Origin: Streptomyces sp. TSRI0281
GTDB taxonomy: Bacteria > Actinomycetota > Actinomycetes > Streptomycetales > Streptomycetaceae
NCBI RefSeq assembly: GCF_001905125.1
Contig: NZ_LWLE01000012.1
Coordinates: 252,759 to 316,758, forward strand
Length of the DNA stretch: 64,000 nt
Direction: 5' to 3'
The notes under the pieces were generated by a model. That model searched no databases. It was not told the DNA's origin and saw nothing but the letters and a program-made list of their open reading frames with translations. Position 1 is the first letter of the stretch, and each line of letters starts with the position of its first letter. Position numbers and translations under genes: made by a program. Positions 26,602 through 34,765 of this stretch are shown here, in pieces.

Positions 26602-27956
26602 GCGGCGCTCACCTTTTCCGGCTCGGCCAACGCCCACCAGGCGGCGAGCCCGAGGATGATTCCGCTGAGTACCGTGGTGGGGCCGCCGATGTCCGCGTAG
26701 AGGAAGTTGACGGTCTGCCAGATCATCAGGCCGACCGCCACCAGCCCGCAGTCCACGGCCGCGTGCCCGCGCGACCGGGCGCGGACCAGCCTGCGTACGG
26801 AACCGACCAGGATCGCGGCCCAGCTGCCGAGCACCGCCGTGAGCCCGATCAGACCCTGCTCGCCCAGTACGAGCAGGTACATGTTGTGCGGGGACAGGAG
26901 TGCCTGCCTCCGGAACGCCTGGCCCGCCCCCTCGGTGTCACTGCCCGAGGAGAGCCCGATCGAGGCGTGCCCGTCACGGTGCGCGGGGAAGCCCTTGAGG
27001 CCCACCCCCGTCGCGGGCCGCTCGCGCCACATCCCGGCCGCGGCGCTCCACATGGCGTACCGGTCGCTGACCGAACGGTCGGGGTTCCGGGTCACCTGGG
27101 TGACGCTGTCGAGCCGCTCCGAGATCATCTTGGAGCCGACGCCGAGGCCCCCGACGAGCACCACTGAAGCGGCGCACAGGACGGCGAGCGAGCGGATCGC
27201 CTGCTGTCGGCCGGTCAGCGCGAGCACGGCGACGACCGCCACCGCCGTGGCGATCCACACCCCCCGGCTGAAGGACAGCACGAGCGGAACGGTCAGCGCG
27301 ACGGCGGTGAGGGCCGCGCAGGGCCGGAGCCAGCGGGGCGAGCCCTCGGGGGTGCGCAGGGCGTGGGCGGTGGCGGCGAGCAGGCCGTAGGCGACGACCG
27401 TGGCCATCCCCATGATGTCGCTGGGCCCGAAGGTGCCCACGGCCCGGATCTCCTCGCCCATGTACGAGGCGCCGGTGCCGGTGACGTACTGGTGGACGCC
27501 CGTGATGCCCTGGACGAGCGCCAGGAGCACAAGGGCTCCGGAGACGACCCGGAACCCATGGGCGTCCTTGATCAGGAGGAAGACCGCGGCCGGCACCAGG
27601 ACGAAGACCTGGAGGTAGCGCACGAGGCCGGGCAGCGCGCCGGCCGGGTCGCCCGCGGTGACCGTCGCCACGGCGAAACCGAGAGCGGGAAGGCCCAGGA
27701 CCAGCGCGGCGGCGGCCGTCAGGGGACGCTGCCGGAGGAACAGCAGGCGGCCCACGCACAGGAGCACCGCGACGCCCGACGCGATGTCGGCAGGGGGGAC
27801 ACCGGGCCAGGCCCCGGAATCCTGGGCCGCGACCGGGACCGCGGGCAGCAGCACGGCCGCGACCAGGGGGAGCAGCGGCCACTGGTTCTTCCAACGGCCC
27901 GCGGTGACGCGGGGGACAACCCGTACGGGCGCAGCCGCTGTGTACGTCACGGCCAT
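26598..27956 (-). CDS. O-antigen ligase/Wzy-like polymerase
   Basis: Membrane protein of 452 residues with about 11-12 hydrophobic segments and a large extracytoplasmic loop in its second half. Loop features ATGVGLKGFPAHRDGHASIG and LSPHNMYLLVLGEQGLIGL are typical of the Wzy_C/O-antigen ligase family, whose conserved His lies in the PHNxYL strip. It links repeat units on the outer face of the membrane. The gene lies two bases after the priming transferase. Confidence 0.88.
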   Translation of the reverse strand: MAVTYTAAAPVRVVPRVTAGRWKNQWPLLPLVAAVLLPAVPVAAQDSGAWPGVPPADIASGVAVLLCVGRLLFLRQRPLTAAAALVLGLPALGFAVATVTAGDPAGALPGLVRYLQVFVLVPAAVFLLIKDAHGFRVVSGALVLLALVQGITGVHQYVTGTGASYMGEEIRAVGTFGPSDIMGMATVVAYGLLAATAHALRTPEGSPRWLRPCAALTAVALTVPLVLSFSRGVWIATAVAVVAVLALTGRQQAIRSLAVLCAASVVLVGGLGVGSKMISERLDSVTQVTRNPDRSVSDRYAMWSAAAGMWRERPATGVGLKGFPAHRDGHASIGLSSGSDTEGAGQAFRRQALLSPHNMYLLVLGEQGLIGLTAVLGSWAAILVGSVRRLVRARSRGHAAVDCGLVAVGLMIWQTVNFLYADIGGPTTVLSGIILGLAAWWALAEPEKVSAA

Positions 27957-27958
27957 GA

Positions 27959-29449
27959 TCAGCTGCCTCCGAGCCGGAACAGGGAACCGGCGGTGCGGGC
28001 GAGCACGCACGCGTCCTGCCAGAGCGACCAGGTCTCGATGTAGCGGTTGTCGAACCGGGCCCGCTCCTCGATCGACGTGTCGCCGCGCAGGCCGTTCACC
28101 TGGGCGAGTCCGGTGATGCCGACCGGCATCCGGTGGCGGGCCTGGTATCCGGGGTGGGCGCGGCTGAACTGGGCCACGAAGAAGGGACGTTCGGGCCGGG
28201 GGCCGACCAGGCTCATGTCGCCGCGCAGGACGTTCCACAGCTGCGGCAGCTCATCGAGCGACGTGCGGCGCAGGATCCGGCCGGCCCGGCTCATCCGCCC
28301 GTCGGCCGCGACGTTCCACCGGGTGGCCGACTCCTGTGCGTCGGCCGGTCGCAGCGTGCGGAACTTCAGCAGGACGAACGGCCGTCCGTGCCGGCCGACG
28401 CGTTCCTGCCGGAAGAGGACGCCCGGTCCGTCGGAGAGCCGTACCGCCAGTGCGCACCCCGCCATGAGGGGGGCCACCGCCAGCAGGACGAGCGCGGCCA
28501 GCACGGCGTCCATGACCCGCTTGACTCCGTGTGTCAGGGGCCGGTGCGCTCCGCTGTGCAGGGCATACGCGGTGAAGCCCCACAGGTGGTCGGGCCTGGC
28601 CCCGGCCGGTCGCGGGGCGGCGGCCCCGGAACCGGGGCTGCTGATCAGCCACACCCGGCAGCCGTGCCCGACGAACAGGCCGAAGAGGGCCGCCCCTTCG
28701 GGGGTCGCGTCGGGCGGGGCGGTGAAGACCGCGTGGCGCACCCCGTTCTGGACGACGGCCCGGCCCGCCTCCTCCACCGTGACCAGGGAGGGCAGGGGCG
28801 GGAATCCGGCCGGGGACGCGGTGAAGCCCTCGTCCGGGGCAGTGCCGGGGACGACCCGGCCGACCGGCAGCAGCCCGTACTCGGGGTGCTCGTACAGCGC
28901 CGCCGTGACCTGCTGGGCGGTCGCTCCGTGCCCCACGACGACGGCGGCCTGCGGGTTCCTCGCGCCGGACCGCAGGCGTGCGCGGTGGACCGCGGCCCGT
29001 GCGACGCAGCACAGCACCGTCTGCGCCGCCGCCGCGCAGGCCAGCGCCGACCAGCCGATCGCGTGACGCGGGTCCCACGCGGCGAGCAGTTCGGCGGTCG
29101 CGTACCACTGGAGCAGGGCGAGACCGAGGAGCGCGGGCAGCTCGGAAAGGGCCGAGGGGGACAGGCCCTGCCGGTACAGCCCCCGGTAGGCGTGCAGCAT
29201 CAGTGGGGCCGCGGCCTGGACGGCGAGCCACGCGGACGGCCACGGCACCGGGGAGAACACCGCCAGGGTGATGCCCAGCGCGAGCGAGTCGGCGAGCAGC
29301 AGCCGCGCCGCGGGTGCGTACCGGCCGTCCCTGCGGGTGCGGCGCAGGGACGGCGCGCGGGCCCCGCCTCTTCGCGGCGGATGAACCGTGTGTGCCTGAA
29401 AGGCTGTTGCCTGGGCAGTGCCGGGGACCGGTGCACTCTCCGTCGTCAT
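27959..29449 (-). CDS. Polyprenyl-phosphate glycosylphosphotransferase (priming enzyme)
   Basis: Enzyme of 496 residues that starts repeat-unit synthesis by moving a sugar phosphate to undecaprenyl phosphate. The N-terminal part has four to five hydrophobic segments, followed by a Rossmann-like domain (AAVVVGHGATAQQVTAAL). The C-terminal catalytic domain has LLKFRTLR, RRTSLDELPQLWNVLRGDMSLVGPRPE and GITGLAQVNGLRG. The start overlaps the upstream glycosyltransferase stop by four bases. The sugar is not predictable from sequence. Confidence 0.93.
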   Translation of the reverse strand: MTTESAPVPGTAQATAFQAHTVHPPRRGGARAPSLRRTRRDGRYAPAARLLLADSLALGITLAVFSPVPWPSAWLAVQAAAPLMLHAYRGLYRQGLSPSALSELPALLGLALLQWYATAELLAAWDPRHAIGWSALACAAAAQTVLCCVARAAVHRARLRSGARNPQAAVVVGHGATAQQVTAALYEHPEYGLLPVGRVVPGTAPDEGFTASPAGFPPLPSLVTVEEAGRAVVQNGVRHAVFTAPPDATPEGAALFGLFVGHGCRVWLISSPGSGAAAPRPAGARPDHLWGFTAYALHSGAHRPLTHGVKRVMDAVLAALVLLAVAPLMAGCALAVRLSDGPGVLFRQERVGRHGRPFVLLKFRTLRPADAQESATRWNVAADGRMSRAGRILRRTSLDELPQLWNVLRGDMSLVGPRPERPFFVAQFSRAHPGYQARHRMPVGITGLAQVNGLRGDTSIEERARFDNRYIETWSLWQDACVLARTAGSLFRLGGS

Positions 29450-30621
29450 CGCTCGGTGCGCTTCCTCATCGTGGGGCCGGACAAGCCGACGAGTTCCTGG
29501 TAAAGCCCGGCTACCGCCCCCGCGGTCTCCCGGACGTCGAAGACAGCTCGTGTGTGGCGCTGGACGCTGCGGGACAGCGCGTCCCTCAGCGCCGGGTCGG
29601 TGAGGAGGCCGGTGAGCGCCGAGGCGAGGGCCGCCGGATCCTCGGGCGGCACGATGCAGTGCGCCTCGTGACCGGGCGGCAGGCTCTCCCGGGCGCCGTT
29701 GACGTCGGACATCACGACGGGCCGGCCGCAGGCCATGGCTTCCAGAGGGGCCAGTGCCATGCCCTCCCAGCGGGAGGGCAGGACGAGGACGTCCGCCGCG
29801 TGGATCCATGGCCGCACGTCCTGACACGCTCCGGTGAACAGCACACCGGCGGGGGCCGCGGCCCGCAGGCTGTCCAGATCGGGACCGTCGCCCACCAGGA
29901 CCAGCCGGGCACCCTCGACCCGCATCCGCCGCCAGGCCCGCAGCAGCACGTCCTGGCCCTTCTGCCGGCTCAGGCGGCCGACGCAGACGACCAGCGGAGC
30001 GTCGGCCGCGACGCCGTCCAGCAGGGGCAGGGCCGCACGGGCCGTTCGACGGTCCGTGCGGTCTCCGGGGCGGAAGTGGGCGAGGTCGATCCCGTTGTGG
30101 ATCACCGACCAGCGGGCGGTGATGCCCGCCTCCTGCCCGGTGCGCAGTTCGGATTCGCTGACACACAGGATGTGGTCGGCCCAACGCGCGCCGAAGCGTT
30201 CCCACTTCAGGGCCAGCTCGGCGGTGCGGCCGCCCACGGCCTCGAACGACCAGGCGTGCGGCTGGAACACGGTGGGCACCCGGCCGCGTACGGCGATACG
30301 GCCCGCGAGACCCGCCTTGGCGCTGTGCGCGTGCAGCACATGCGGGCGGCACTCACGGATCAGCCGGCTCGCGGCCGCGACCTCCCCGGCCAGCCGCGGA
30401 CCGGGCGCCCGCACGGCGGGCCAGCTGTGGACCACCGCTCCGGCCGCCGCGGCTCCGGCCGCCAGCGGACCGACGGGCGGACAGGCCACCACCGGGCGCA
30501 GACCCGCCCGAGCCTGCTCCTTCACGAGGTCGGTGACCACCCGGGCCACGCCGCCATCCACTGGCTGTACCAAATGAAGGACCGTCAATTGTCTTTCTTC
30601 AGTGCAACGCTTTTGCAGCAC
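29446..30621 (-). CDS. GT4-type glycosyltransferase, first gene of the EPS operon
   Basis: Retaining glycosyltransferase of 391 residues. N-terminal VLHLVQPVDGGVARVV and HAHSAKAGLAGRIA, C-terminal VVCVGRLSRQKGQDVLLRAW and LPSRWEGMALAPLEAMACGRPVV show the GT4 fold. GTG 30621 is preceded by AGAGAG; an internal TTG at 30588 with a weaker site is an alternative. The first dozen codons are poorer in GC than the rest. It heads eight coupled genes ending at 20982. Confidence 0.87.
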   Translation of the reverse strand: MLQKRCTEERQLTVLHLVQPVDGGVARVVTDLVKEQARAGLRPVVACPPVGPLAAGAAAAGAVVHSWPAVRAPGPRLAGEVAAASRLIRECRPHVLHAHSAKAGLAGRIAVRGRVPTVFQPHAWSFEAVGGRTAELALKWERFGARWADHILCVSESELRTGQEAGITARWSVIHNGIDLAHFRPGDRTDRRTARAALPLLDGVAADAPLVVCVGRLSRQKGQDVLLRAWRRMRVEGARLVLVGDGPDLDSLRAAAPAGVLFTGACQDVRPWIHAADVLVLPSRWEGMALAPLEAMACGRPVVMSDVNGARESLPPGHEAHCIVPPEDPAALASALTGLLTDPALRDALSRSVQRHTRAVFDVRETAGAVAGLYQELVGLSGPTMRKRTER

Positions 30622-30701
30622 GGCCGGCTCTCTTCTTACGTGCCCCCGAAGCGCAGGCTCGGGAAAGCCCTGGTATCAGGAGATTCTGAAACGACGGTGA
30701 T

Positions 30702-30729
30702 CCGACCGCCGAAGAAAGAGGGCGGTCGG
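30702..30729. repeat. Inverted repeat upstream of EPS operon
   Basis: Stem CCGACCGCC/GGCGGTCGG with a 10-base A/G-rich loop. It could be a leader hairpin of the EPS message, or a protein-binding site. Confidence 0.5.
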
Positions 30730-30755
30730 GCAGCCGGATAGGAGAGACCTCATCC

Positions 30756-30872
30756 ATGAGGCCGTCGCACGACTTCTTGGATGTGACGCCTCACGACGTC
30801 AACTGCGGGATCAATCCAGTGAGTAAAGACGAAGTGCACTTTGGCAGACAGAAGGCCGAAAGACCCGCGTGA
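30756..30872 (+). CDS. Possible 38-residue peptide gene
   Basis: Open frame of 38 codons starting at ATG 30756, with AGGAGA about eight bases before. The product starts MRPSHDFLDVTPHDVNC and has one Cys. GC at third positions is about 70 percent, below the local norm for real genes but above chance in this AT-richer stretch. It faces away from the EPS operon. I recognise no family; it could equally be chance. Confidence 0.25.
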   Translation: MRPSHDFLDVTPHDVNCGINPVSKDEVHFGRQKAERPA

Positions 30873-31199
30873 CTCGCTCATGCGTCCATGTGGGGAACAC
30901 TCGAATGGCAGGCTGTTCCAGTGGAGTTCCGGAAATGCCGTACGCCTATTCGGCTCCGGTGGAACCGGGCTGCCGCTGGGCGGTGCGGCGAGGTCGTGGC
31001 AGCAATGGCACGGGAAGCGGGATGGTCACGCGGTCCTGATCTCACCCTCTTCGAGAGGGTGAGAATGCGGCCGATTGCCTTAATACCTGTAAGGCCCACC
31101 ATTCGTTCTGCTGCTTAGTTCTATTGTCCGCAAAGCGGTGGGGATGGCGGGGCGCTCGTGACGGACGCGTGCGTCCCGAGCCGCGACCGCTGACAGAGC

Positions 31200-31233
31200 G
31201 ACCCCGCCGGGAGGGACTGGGACCGGCGGGGTC
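31200..31233 (-). terminator. Hairpin after the prenyl synthase gene
   Basis: Perfect 11-bp stem GACCCCGCCGG/CCGGCGGGGTC with a 12-base loop, 33 bases past the stop of the prenyl synthase gene. Confidence 0.75.
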
Positions 31234-31266
31234 GCGGAGCGTGGCGGGGCGTGGCGGGGCGTGCTG

Positions 31267-32316
31267 TCACATGGTGCGTTGGATGAGGTACGGGAGAAGC
31301 GCCAGGATTTCCTCGTGCGCGGCCGGAGCGAGCGGAACGCGGGCCAGGCTTTCGCGGGCGGCGGCCAGGTGCTCGTGCGCCTCGACCACGGTGGCGGTGC
31401 GGCCACCGGCTTCCTCGATGAGGCCGGCCGCCCGGCGGGCGGTGGCGTCGTCGAGCGGTCCGCCGACGTGCAGGAGGGCCTCCAGCCGGCGGGCGGCGGG
31501 GTGGTCCGCGGCCAGCGCCGCCAGGACGGGATACGTCTTCTTCCGGCGGCGCAGATCGCTGTGCACCGGCTTGCCCGTGGTCTGCGGGTCCCCCCAGATG
31601 CCGAGCAGGTCATCCACCGCCTGGAACGCCACCCCGAGATGCCGGCCCGCCCGGTCCAGGGCGTCGGCCGTGCCCGCGGGGGCCCCGGCCAGCACGGCGC
31701 CCAGTCCGGCGGCACAGCCGAGCAGCGCGCCCGTCTTGTGTTCGGCCATCGACCGGTACTCGTGCGGGCGGACCGCTCCGGGCCCCGTCCAGGGCCTGGA
31801 CTCGAAGAGCAGGTCCTCCGCCTGACCGCGCACCAGGTCGCTCAGCGCCGAGGCCAGCCGCCGCACCGCCGGGGCGCCGCTCCCGCCGGGCGCGTCGGCC
31901 AGCGTCTGTACGGCCAGGGCGAAGAGGGCGTCTCCCGCCAGTACCGCGGGGCCGGTGCCGTACGCCTTCCACACGGTGGGGCGCTGCCGGCGGGTCTCGT
32001 CGCCGTCCATGATGTCGTCGTGCAGCAGGGAGAACGTATGGATCAGCTCGACGGCGACCGCGCCCACGACGGCCTCCCGGCCGGGGGCTCCGGCCGCCTC
32101 GGCACCGAGCACCGCGAGTGCCTGGCGGATCCCCTTGCCCTGTGAACCGGGCAGCGGGCTGCCGTCCACCTCGCTCCAGCCCAGGGAGAAGGCGGCCATC
32201 CCGGCGTGCCAGGGGTGCAGGCGCTGTACGGCCTGGGCGAGAGCGGGCCGTACGAGATCGCGGCAGCGGGCCAGGGTCCGGGGCGCGGTGTCCTGTTGGG
32301 TCGTGGGCACGGTCAT
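31267..32316 (-). CDS. Polyprenyl diphosphate synthase
   Basis: Trans-isoprenyl diphosphate synthase of 349 residues. The first Asp-rich motif is DDIMDGDETRRQRPT (from Asp100), and the second region is DDLLGIWGD (from Asp235) followed by KPVHSDLRRRKKTYPV. It condenses isopentenyl diphosphate with allylic diphosphates; product chain length cannot be read safely. ATG 32316 overlaps the TPR gene stop by four bases. No terpene cyclase, phytoene synthase or encapsulin gene is adjacent, so the product's use is open. Confidence 0.92.
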   Translation of the reverse strand: MTVPTTQQDTAPRTLARCRDLVRPALAQAVQRLHPWHAGMAAFSLGWSEVDGSPLPGSQGKGIRQALAVLGAEAAGAPGREAVVGAVAVELIHTFSLLHDDIMDGDETRRQRPTVWKAYGTGPAVLAGDALFALAVQTLADAPGGSGAPAVRRLASALSDLVRGQAEDLLFESRPWTGPGAVRPHEYRSMAEHKTGALLGCAAGLGAVLAGAPAGTADALDRAGRHLGVAFQAVDDLLGIWGDPQTTGKPVHSDLRRRKKTYPVLAALAADHPAARRLEALLHVGGPLDDATARRAAGLIEEAGGRTATVVEAHEHLAAARESLARVPLAPAAHEEILALLPYLIQRTM

Positions 32317-33374
32317 CGGCGGCCGCTCTCGTCGTCGCCCGCGCCGCCGCTCGGTGCCACGCCGAGTTCGGCGTACGCCTTGTCCACCATGTCCCGGGCG
32401 TTCAGCAGGCCGATCCGGTCCAGTGTGTGGCGCAACCCGTCCAGATCCGCGGCGGTTTCGTGCCGGTCGCGGCCGAGCCGGGCGCGCGCCTTGACGAGCC
32501 CGAGCCGGGCCAGCGCCTCGCCGCGGGGCTCGCTCATGGCGCTGAACTCTTCGAGCGCCTGCTCGTACACCGTGCGGGCCTCCTCGTACCGGCGGGCGCG
32601 GAAGAGGACATTGGCGCGCATCTTGTGGTTGTAGGCGAGCGCGCTGGACAACTTCATCTCGCGGCAGGTGACTTCGGCCTCGGAGAGCAGGGTCAGGGCA
32701 TGCTCCGGGTCGTCCCGCAGGGAGACGATGTCGGCGATGCCGCGCAGGGCCCATGCCCGGCCGCGCCAGTCGTCCGCGTCCTTCGCGAGCTGGGCCGCCT
32801 CCTCGAACATCGTCAGGGCCGTGTCGAGCGAACCCGTGTTGCGGTGGATCTGCGCGATGCCTTCCAGTGCCCATACGGTGTGGCGTGCCTCGCCGCGGGC
32901 GCGCGCCTCGGCGAGCAACTGCTCGTGCAGGGCCGCGACGGTCCGGTAGTCGCCCTGTATGCGGCCGGTCTCGGCGAGGCCGGCGAGGGAGTAGCCGCGG
33001 GCGACGACGTCCCCGCCGCGCTTGCCCATGTCGGCGGCGAGCCCGAGCAGCCGGAACGCGAGCCGCAGGGAGCCCCGTTGGCGGGCCAGCGTCCCGCCGC
33101 TCCAGAGTGCCCAGGCCATGGCCCCGAGGTCCTCGACCGAGCGGGCGGACCGGTAACTGGCCTTCCAGGCCAGATCGGCCTCCGTCACATGGCCCAGCCT
33201 GCGGTGCGCCTCCGCCACGGCGAGCCCGGCCCGTGCCACCTCCGCCTGTGAGCCGGAAGCCTCGGCTGCCGCCAAGTGACGTATGCCCTCGGCCAGTACA
33301 TCGGTCAGGGAGGCGTTCACCGACATCTTGGTGAGAGCACCTTGGTACTCGGGCGCCAGTGCTTTGCTCTGCAT
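32313..33374 (-). CDS. Tetratricopeptide-repeat protein
   Basis: Helical-repeat protein of 353 residues, with about seven to eight TPR-like units (for example VARAGLAVAEAHRRLGHVTEADLAW, ALTMFEEAAQLAKDADDWRGRAWALRGIADI, ARTVYEQALEEFSAMSEPRG, each spelled here only in part). No helix-turn-helix, ATPase or signal peptide is seen; similar repeats are common as C-terminal parts of Streptomyces regulators. ATG 33374 follows GAAAGG at five bases. It is co-transcribed with the prenyl synthase and lies behind a 40-bp dyad. Possible roles: scaffold or regulator of the synthase. Confidence 0.75.
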   Translation of the reverse strand: MQSKALAPEYQGALTKMSVNASLTDVLAEGIRHLAAAEASGSQAEVARAGLAVAEAHRRLGHVTEADLAWKASYRSARSVEDLGAMAWALWSGGTLARQRGSLRLAFRLLGLAADMGKRGGDVVARGYSLAGLAETGRIQGDYRTVAALHEQLLAEARARGEARHTVWALEGIAQIHRNTGSLDTALTMFEEAAQLAKDADDWRGRAWALRGIADIVSLRDDPEHALTLLSEAEVTCREMKLSSALAYNHKMRANVLFRARRYEEARTVYEQALEEFSAMSEPRGEALARLGLVKARARLGRDRHETAADLDGLRHTLDRIGLLNARDMVDKAYAELGVAPSGGAGDDESGRR

Positions 33375-33407
33375 GGGTGCCTTTCGCGCGTCAAGTCCGG
33401 TCACCGC

Positions 33408-33447
33408 ACAGCTATGCAGGCGATGTATACATGGGGTGCATAGCTGT
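33408..33447. promoter_or_regulatory. 40-bp dyad operator before the TPR-prenyl synthase operon
   Basis: Outer arms ACAGCTATGCA (33408-33418) and TGCATAGCTGT (33437-33447) are perfect inverted copies, and a 10-bp palindrome ATGTATACAT (33423-33432) sits exactly at the centre. The whole is symmetric about one point, 34 bases before ATG 33374. TATACA in the middle could act as a -10. Likely a repressor site. Confidence 0.72.
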
Positions 33448-33671
33448 ATGGCGCTCATAGCCCGGAACTGGTGGGGGGTGGCCGCCGCCCGTCACGTGCG
33501 GCGAACTCTTCCTGTCGGTGATCAAGACGGCAGTCGCGCGCCGGGGGTTGCCTGTCCGCGTCAACTGTCTGGCCGGGTACGGATTCAGGACATCGGGCGA
33601 ACGCGCTGCCACGGGACGGCGCCGCACGGCATCCCCGTACACCTCGCACGGCGGCCCTCGCCCGAGGCAAC

Positions 33672-33677
33672 TACGCT
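33672..33677 (+). promoter_or_regulatory. -10 of a leaderless kinase-like gene
   Basis: TACGCT six bases before ATG 33684, and no ribosome-binding site. The geometry fits leaderless transcripts common in Streptomyces. Confidence 0.5.
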
Positions 33678-33683
33678 GACCCC

Positions 33684-34739
33684 ATGCCGAACCGCCTGCC
33701 GATGAGCGACGAACTCCGCGACGTACTGGGCGCTCCCGCCGGATCCGTCCCGCTGGAGAGCAGTCCGCGATCGCGCGTGTGGCGGGTCGGACTCCGCGAC
33801 GGCGGCCGGGTGATCGTCAAGCAGATCACCGACGGCGGCGACGCCGCGGCGGACGCGGACGCCCGCTACGCGCGCGAGGTCGCCGCGCTGCGGCTCGCCG
33901 CGAGGGCCCCCCGGCCGGGCGTCGCTCCCGCACTGCTCGCCACGGACCCGCCGAACCGGGTGATGGTCCTGGAGTACGTGGACGACCTCGGCCCCGCCGG
34001 CGACTGGCTGCCGGGGTACGCGGAGTCGCTCGCCCGGCTGCACTCCCTCACCGGTCCGGCGGACACCGGCATCCTGCCCGCGTGGTCCGGTCCCACGGCC
34101 GGGGACGCCGCATCCTTCCTGGCCTTCGCCAAGGCCCTCGACGTCCCCGTACCGCGCGACGTACCGGACGAACTCGGCTCCCTGCTCGACCGGTTGGACC
34201 CCGCGCCCCATCACGCGCTGCTGCACGGAGACCCCTGCCCCGGCAATGACCTGCGCACCGCCACCGGCGTCCGGTTCATCGACTTCGAACAGGCCGCGCT
34301 CGGGAACGGACTCGTCGAACTGGCCTACCTGCGGATCGGGTTCCCGACCTGCTGGTGTGCCATGTCGGCCGGGCCCGCGCCGCTCGCGGAGGCGGAGGAC
34401 ATCTACCGCTCCACCTGGCGGACGCTGACCGGCACGGACGTACCCGGCGACCTCGCCGACGCCTGCGCGGGCTGGCTGATCCGCGGCGACGCGCTGGTCG
34501 AGCGAGCCCACCGCGAGTCGGTCGACCACCTCGCGCGGGTACCCGTGGCCGACTTCGCGTGGGGAGACGTCCTCGCCCGGGAGCGGCTGGTGCACCGGCT
34601 CGGAGCGGTCGCCGAACTCACCCGCGACCACGAACACCTGCGTGCCCTCGGCCGCCTGTGCTCGGCCCTCGCCACCCGCATGCTGCACCGCTGGTCGGGC
34701 CTGCGCCCGCTGCCCGCCCACGACGCCAGACCCCGGTAG
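33684..34739 (+). CDS. Aminoglycoside/choline-kinase-like phosphotransferase
   Basis: Protein of 351 residues with the APH/choline-kinase fold. The nucleotide-binding Lys is in RVIVKQIT, the catalytic loop is LLHGDPCPGND, and the metal-binding Asp is in FIDFEQAALG. The N-terminal lobe LESSPRSRVWRVGLRDGGRV is normal for the family. Substrate may be an antibiotic, a sugar or an alcohol; nothing in the context decides this. ATG 33684 is read as leaderless; ATG 33702 is an in-frame alternative. Divergent from the TPR gene. Confidence 0.82.
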   Translation: MPNRLPMSDELRDVLGAPAGSVPLESSPRSRVWRVGLRDGGRVIVKQITDGGDAAADADARYAREVAALRLAARAPRPGVAPALLATDPPNRVMVLEYVDDLGPAGDWLPGYAESLARLHSLTGPADTGILPAWSGPTAGDAASFLAFAKALDVPVPRDVPDELGSLLDRLDPAPHHALLHGDPCPGNDLRTATGVRFIDFEQAALGNGLVELAYLRIGFPTCWCAMSAGPAPLAEAEDIYRSTWRTLTGTDVPGDLADACAGWLIRGDALVERAHRESVDHLARVPVADFAWGDVLARERLVHRLGAVAELTRDHEHLRALGRLCSALATRMLHRWSGLRPLPAHDARPR

Positions 34740-34765
34740 ACCGGAGACGGCCGCTCCCGGCCCGC

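Larger units (their letters stand above)
30622..31199. other. Intergenic region before the EPS operon
   Basis: Nearly 600 bases with lower GC than the flanks and an AT-rich patch at about 31078-31130. It holds the EPS promoter region, a hairpin at 30702-30729, a possible 38-residue gene at 30756-30872, and a perfect 10-bp hairpin CTCACCCTCT/AGAGGGTGAG at 31041-31063 that may be a terminator. Longer open frames at about 30841-31118 on both strands have no family features. Confidence 0.5.

Noticed and set aside
30841..31118. Open frames of about 75 codons on both strands in the intergenic region
   Set aside because: They overlap each other, lack convincing start signals and have no recognisable features.
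31267..32316. Encapsulin cargo prenyl synthase
   Set aside because: No shell gene or extended cargo-loading N-terminus is seen.
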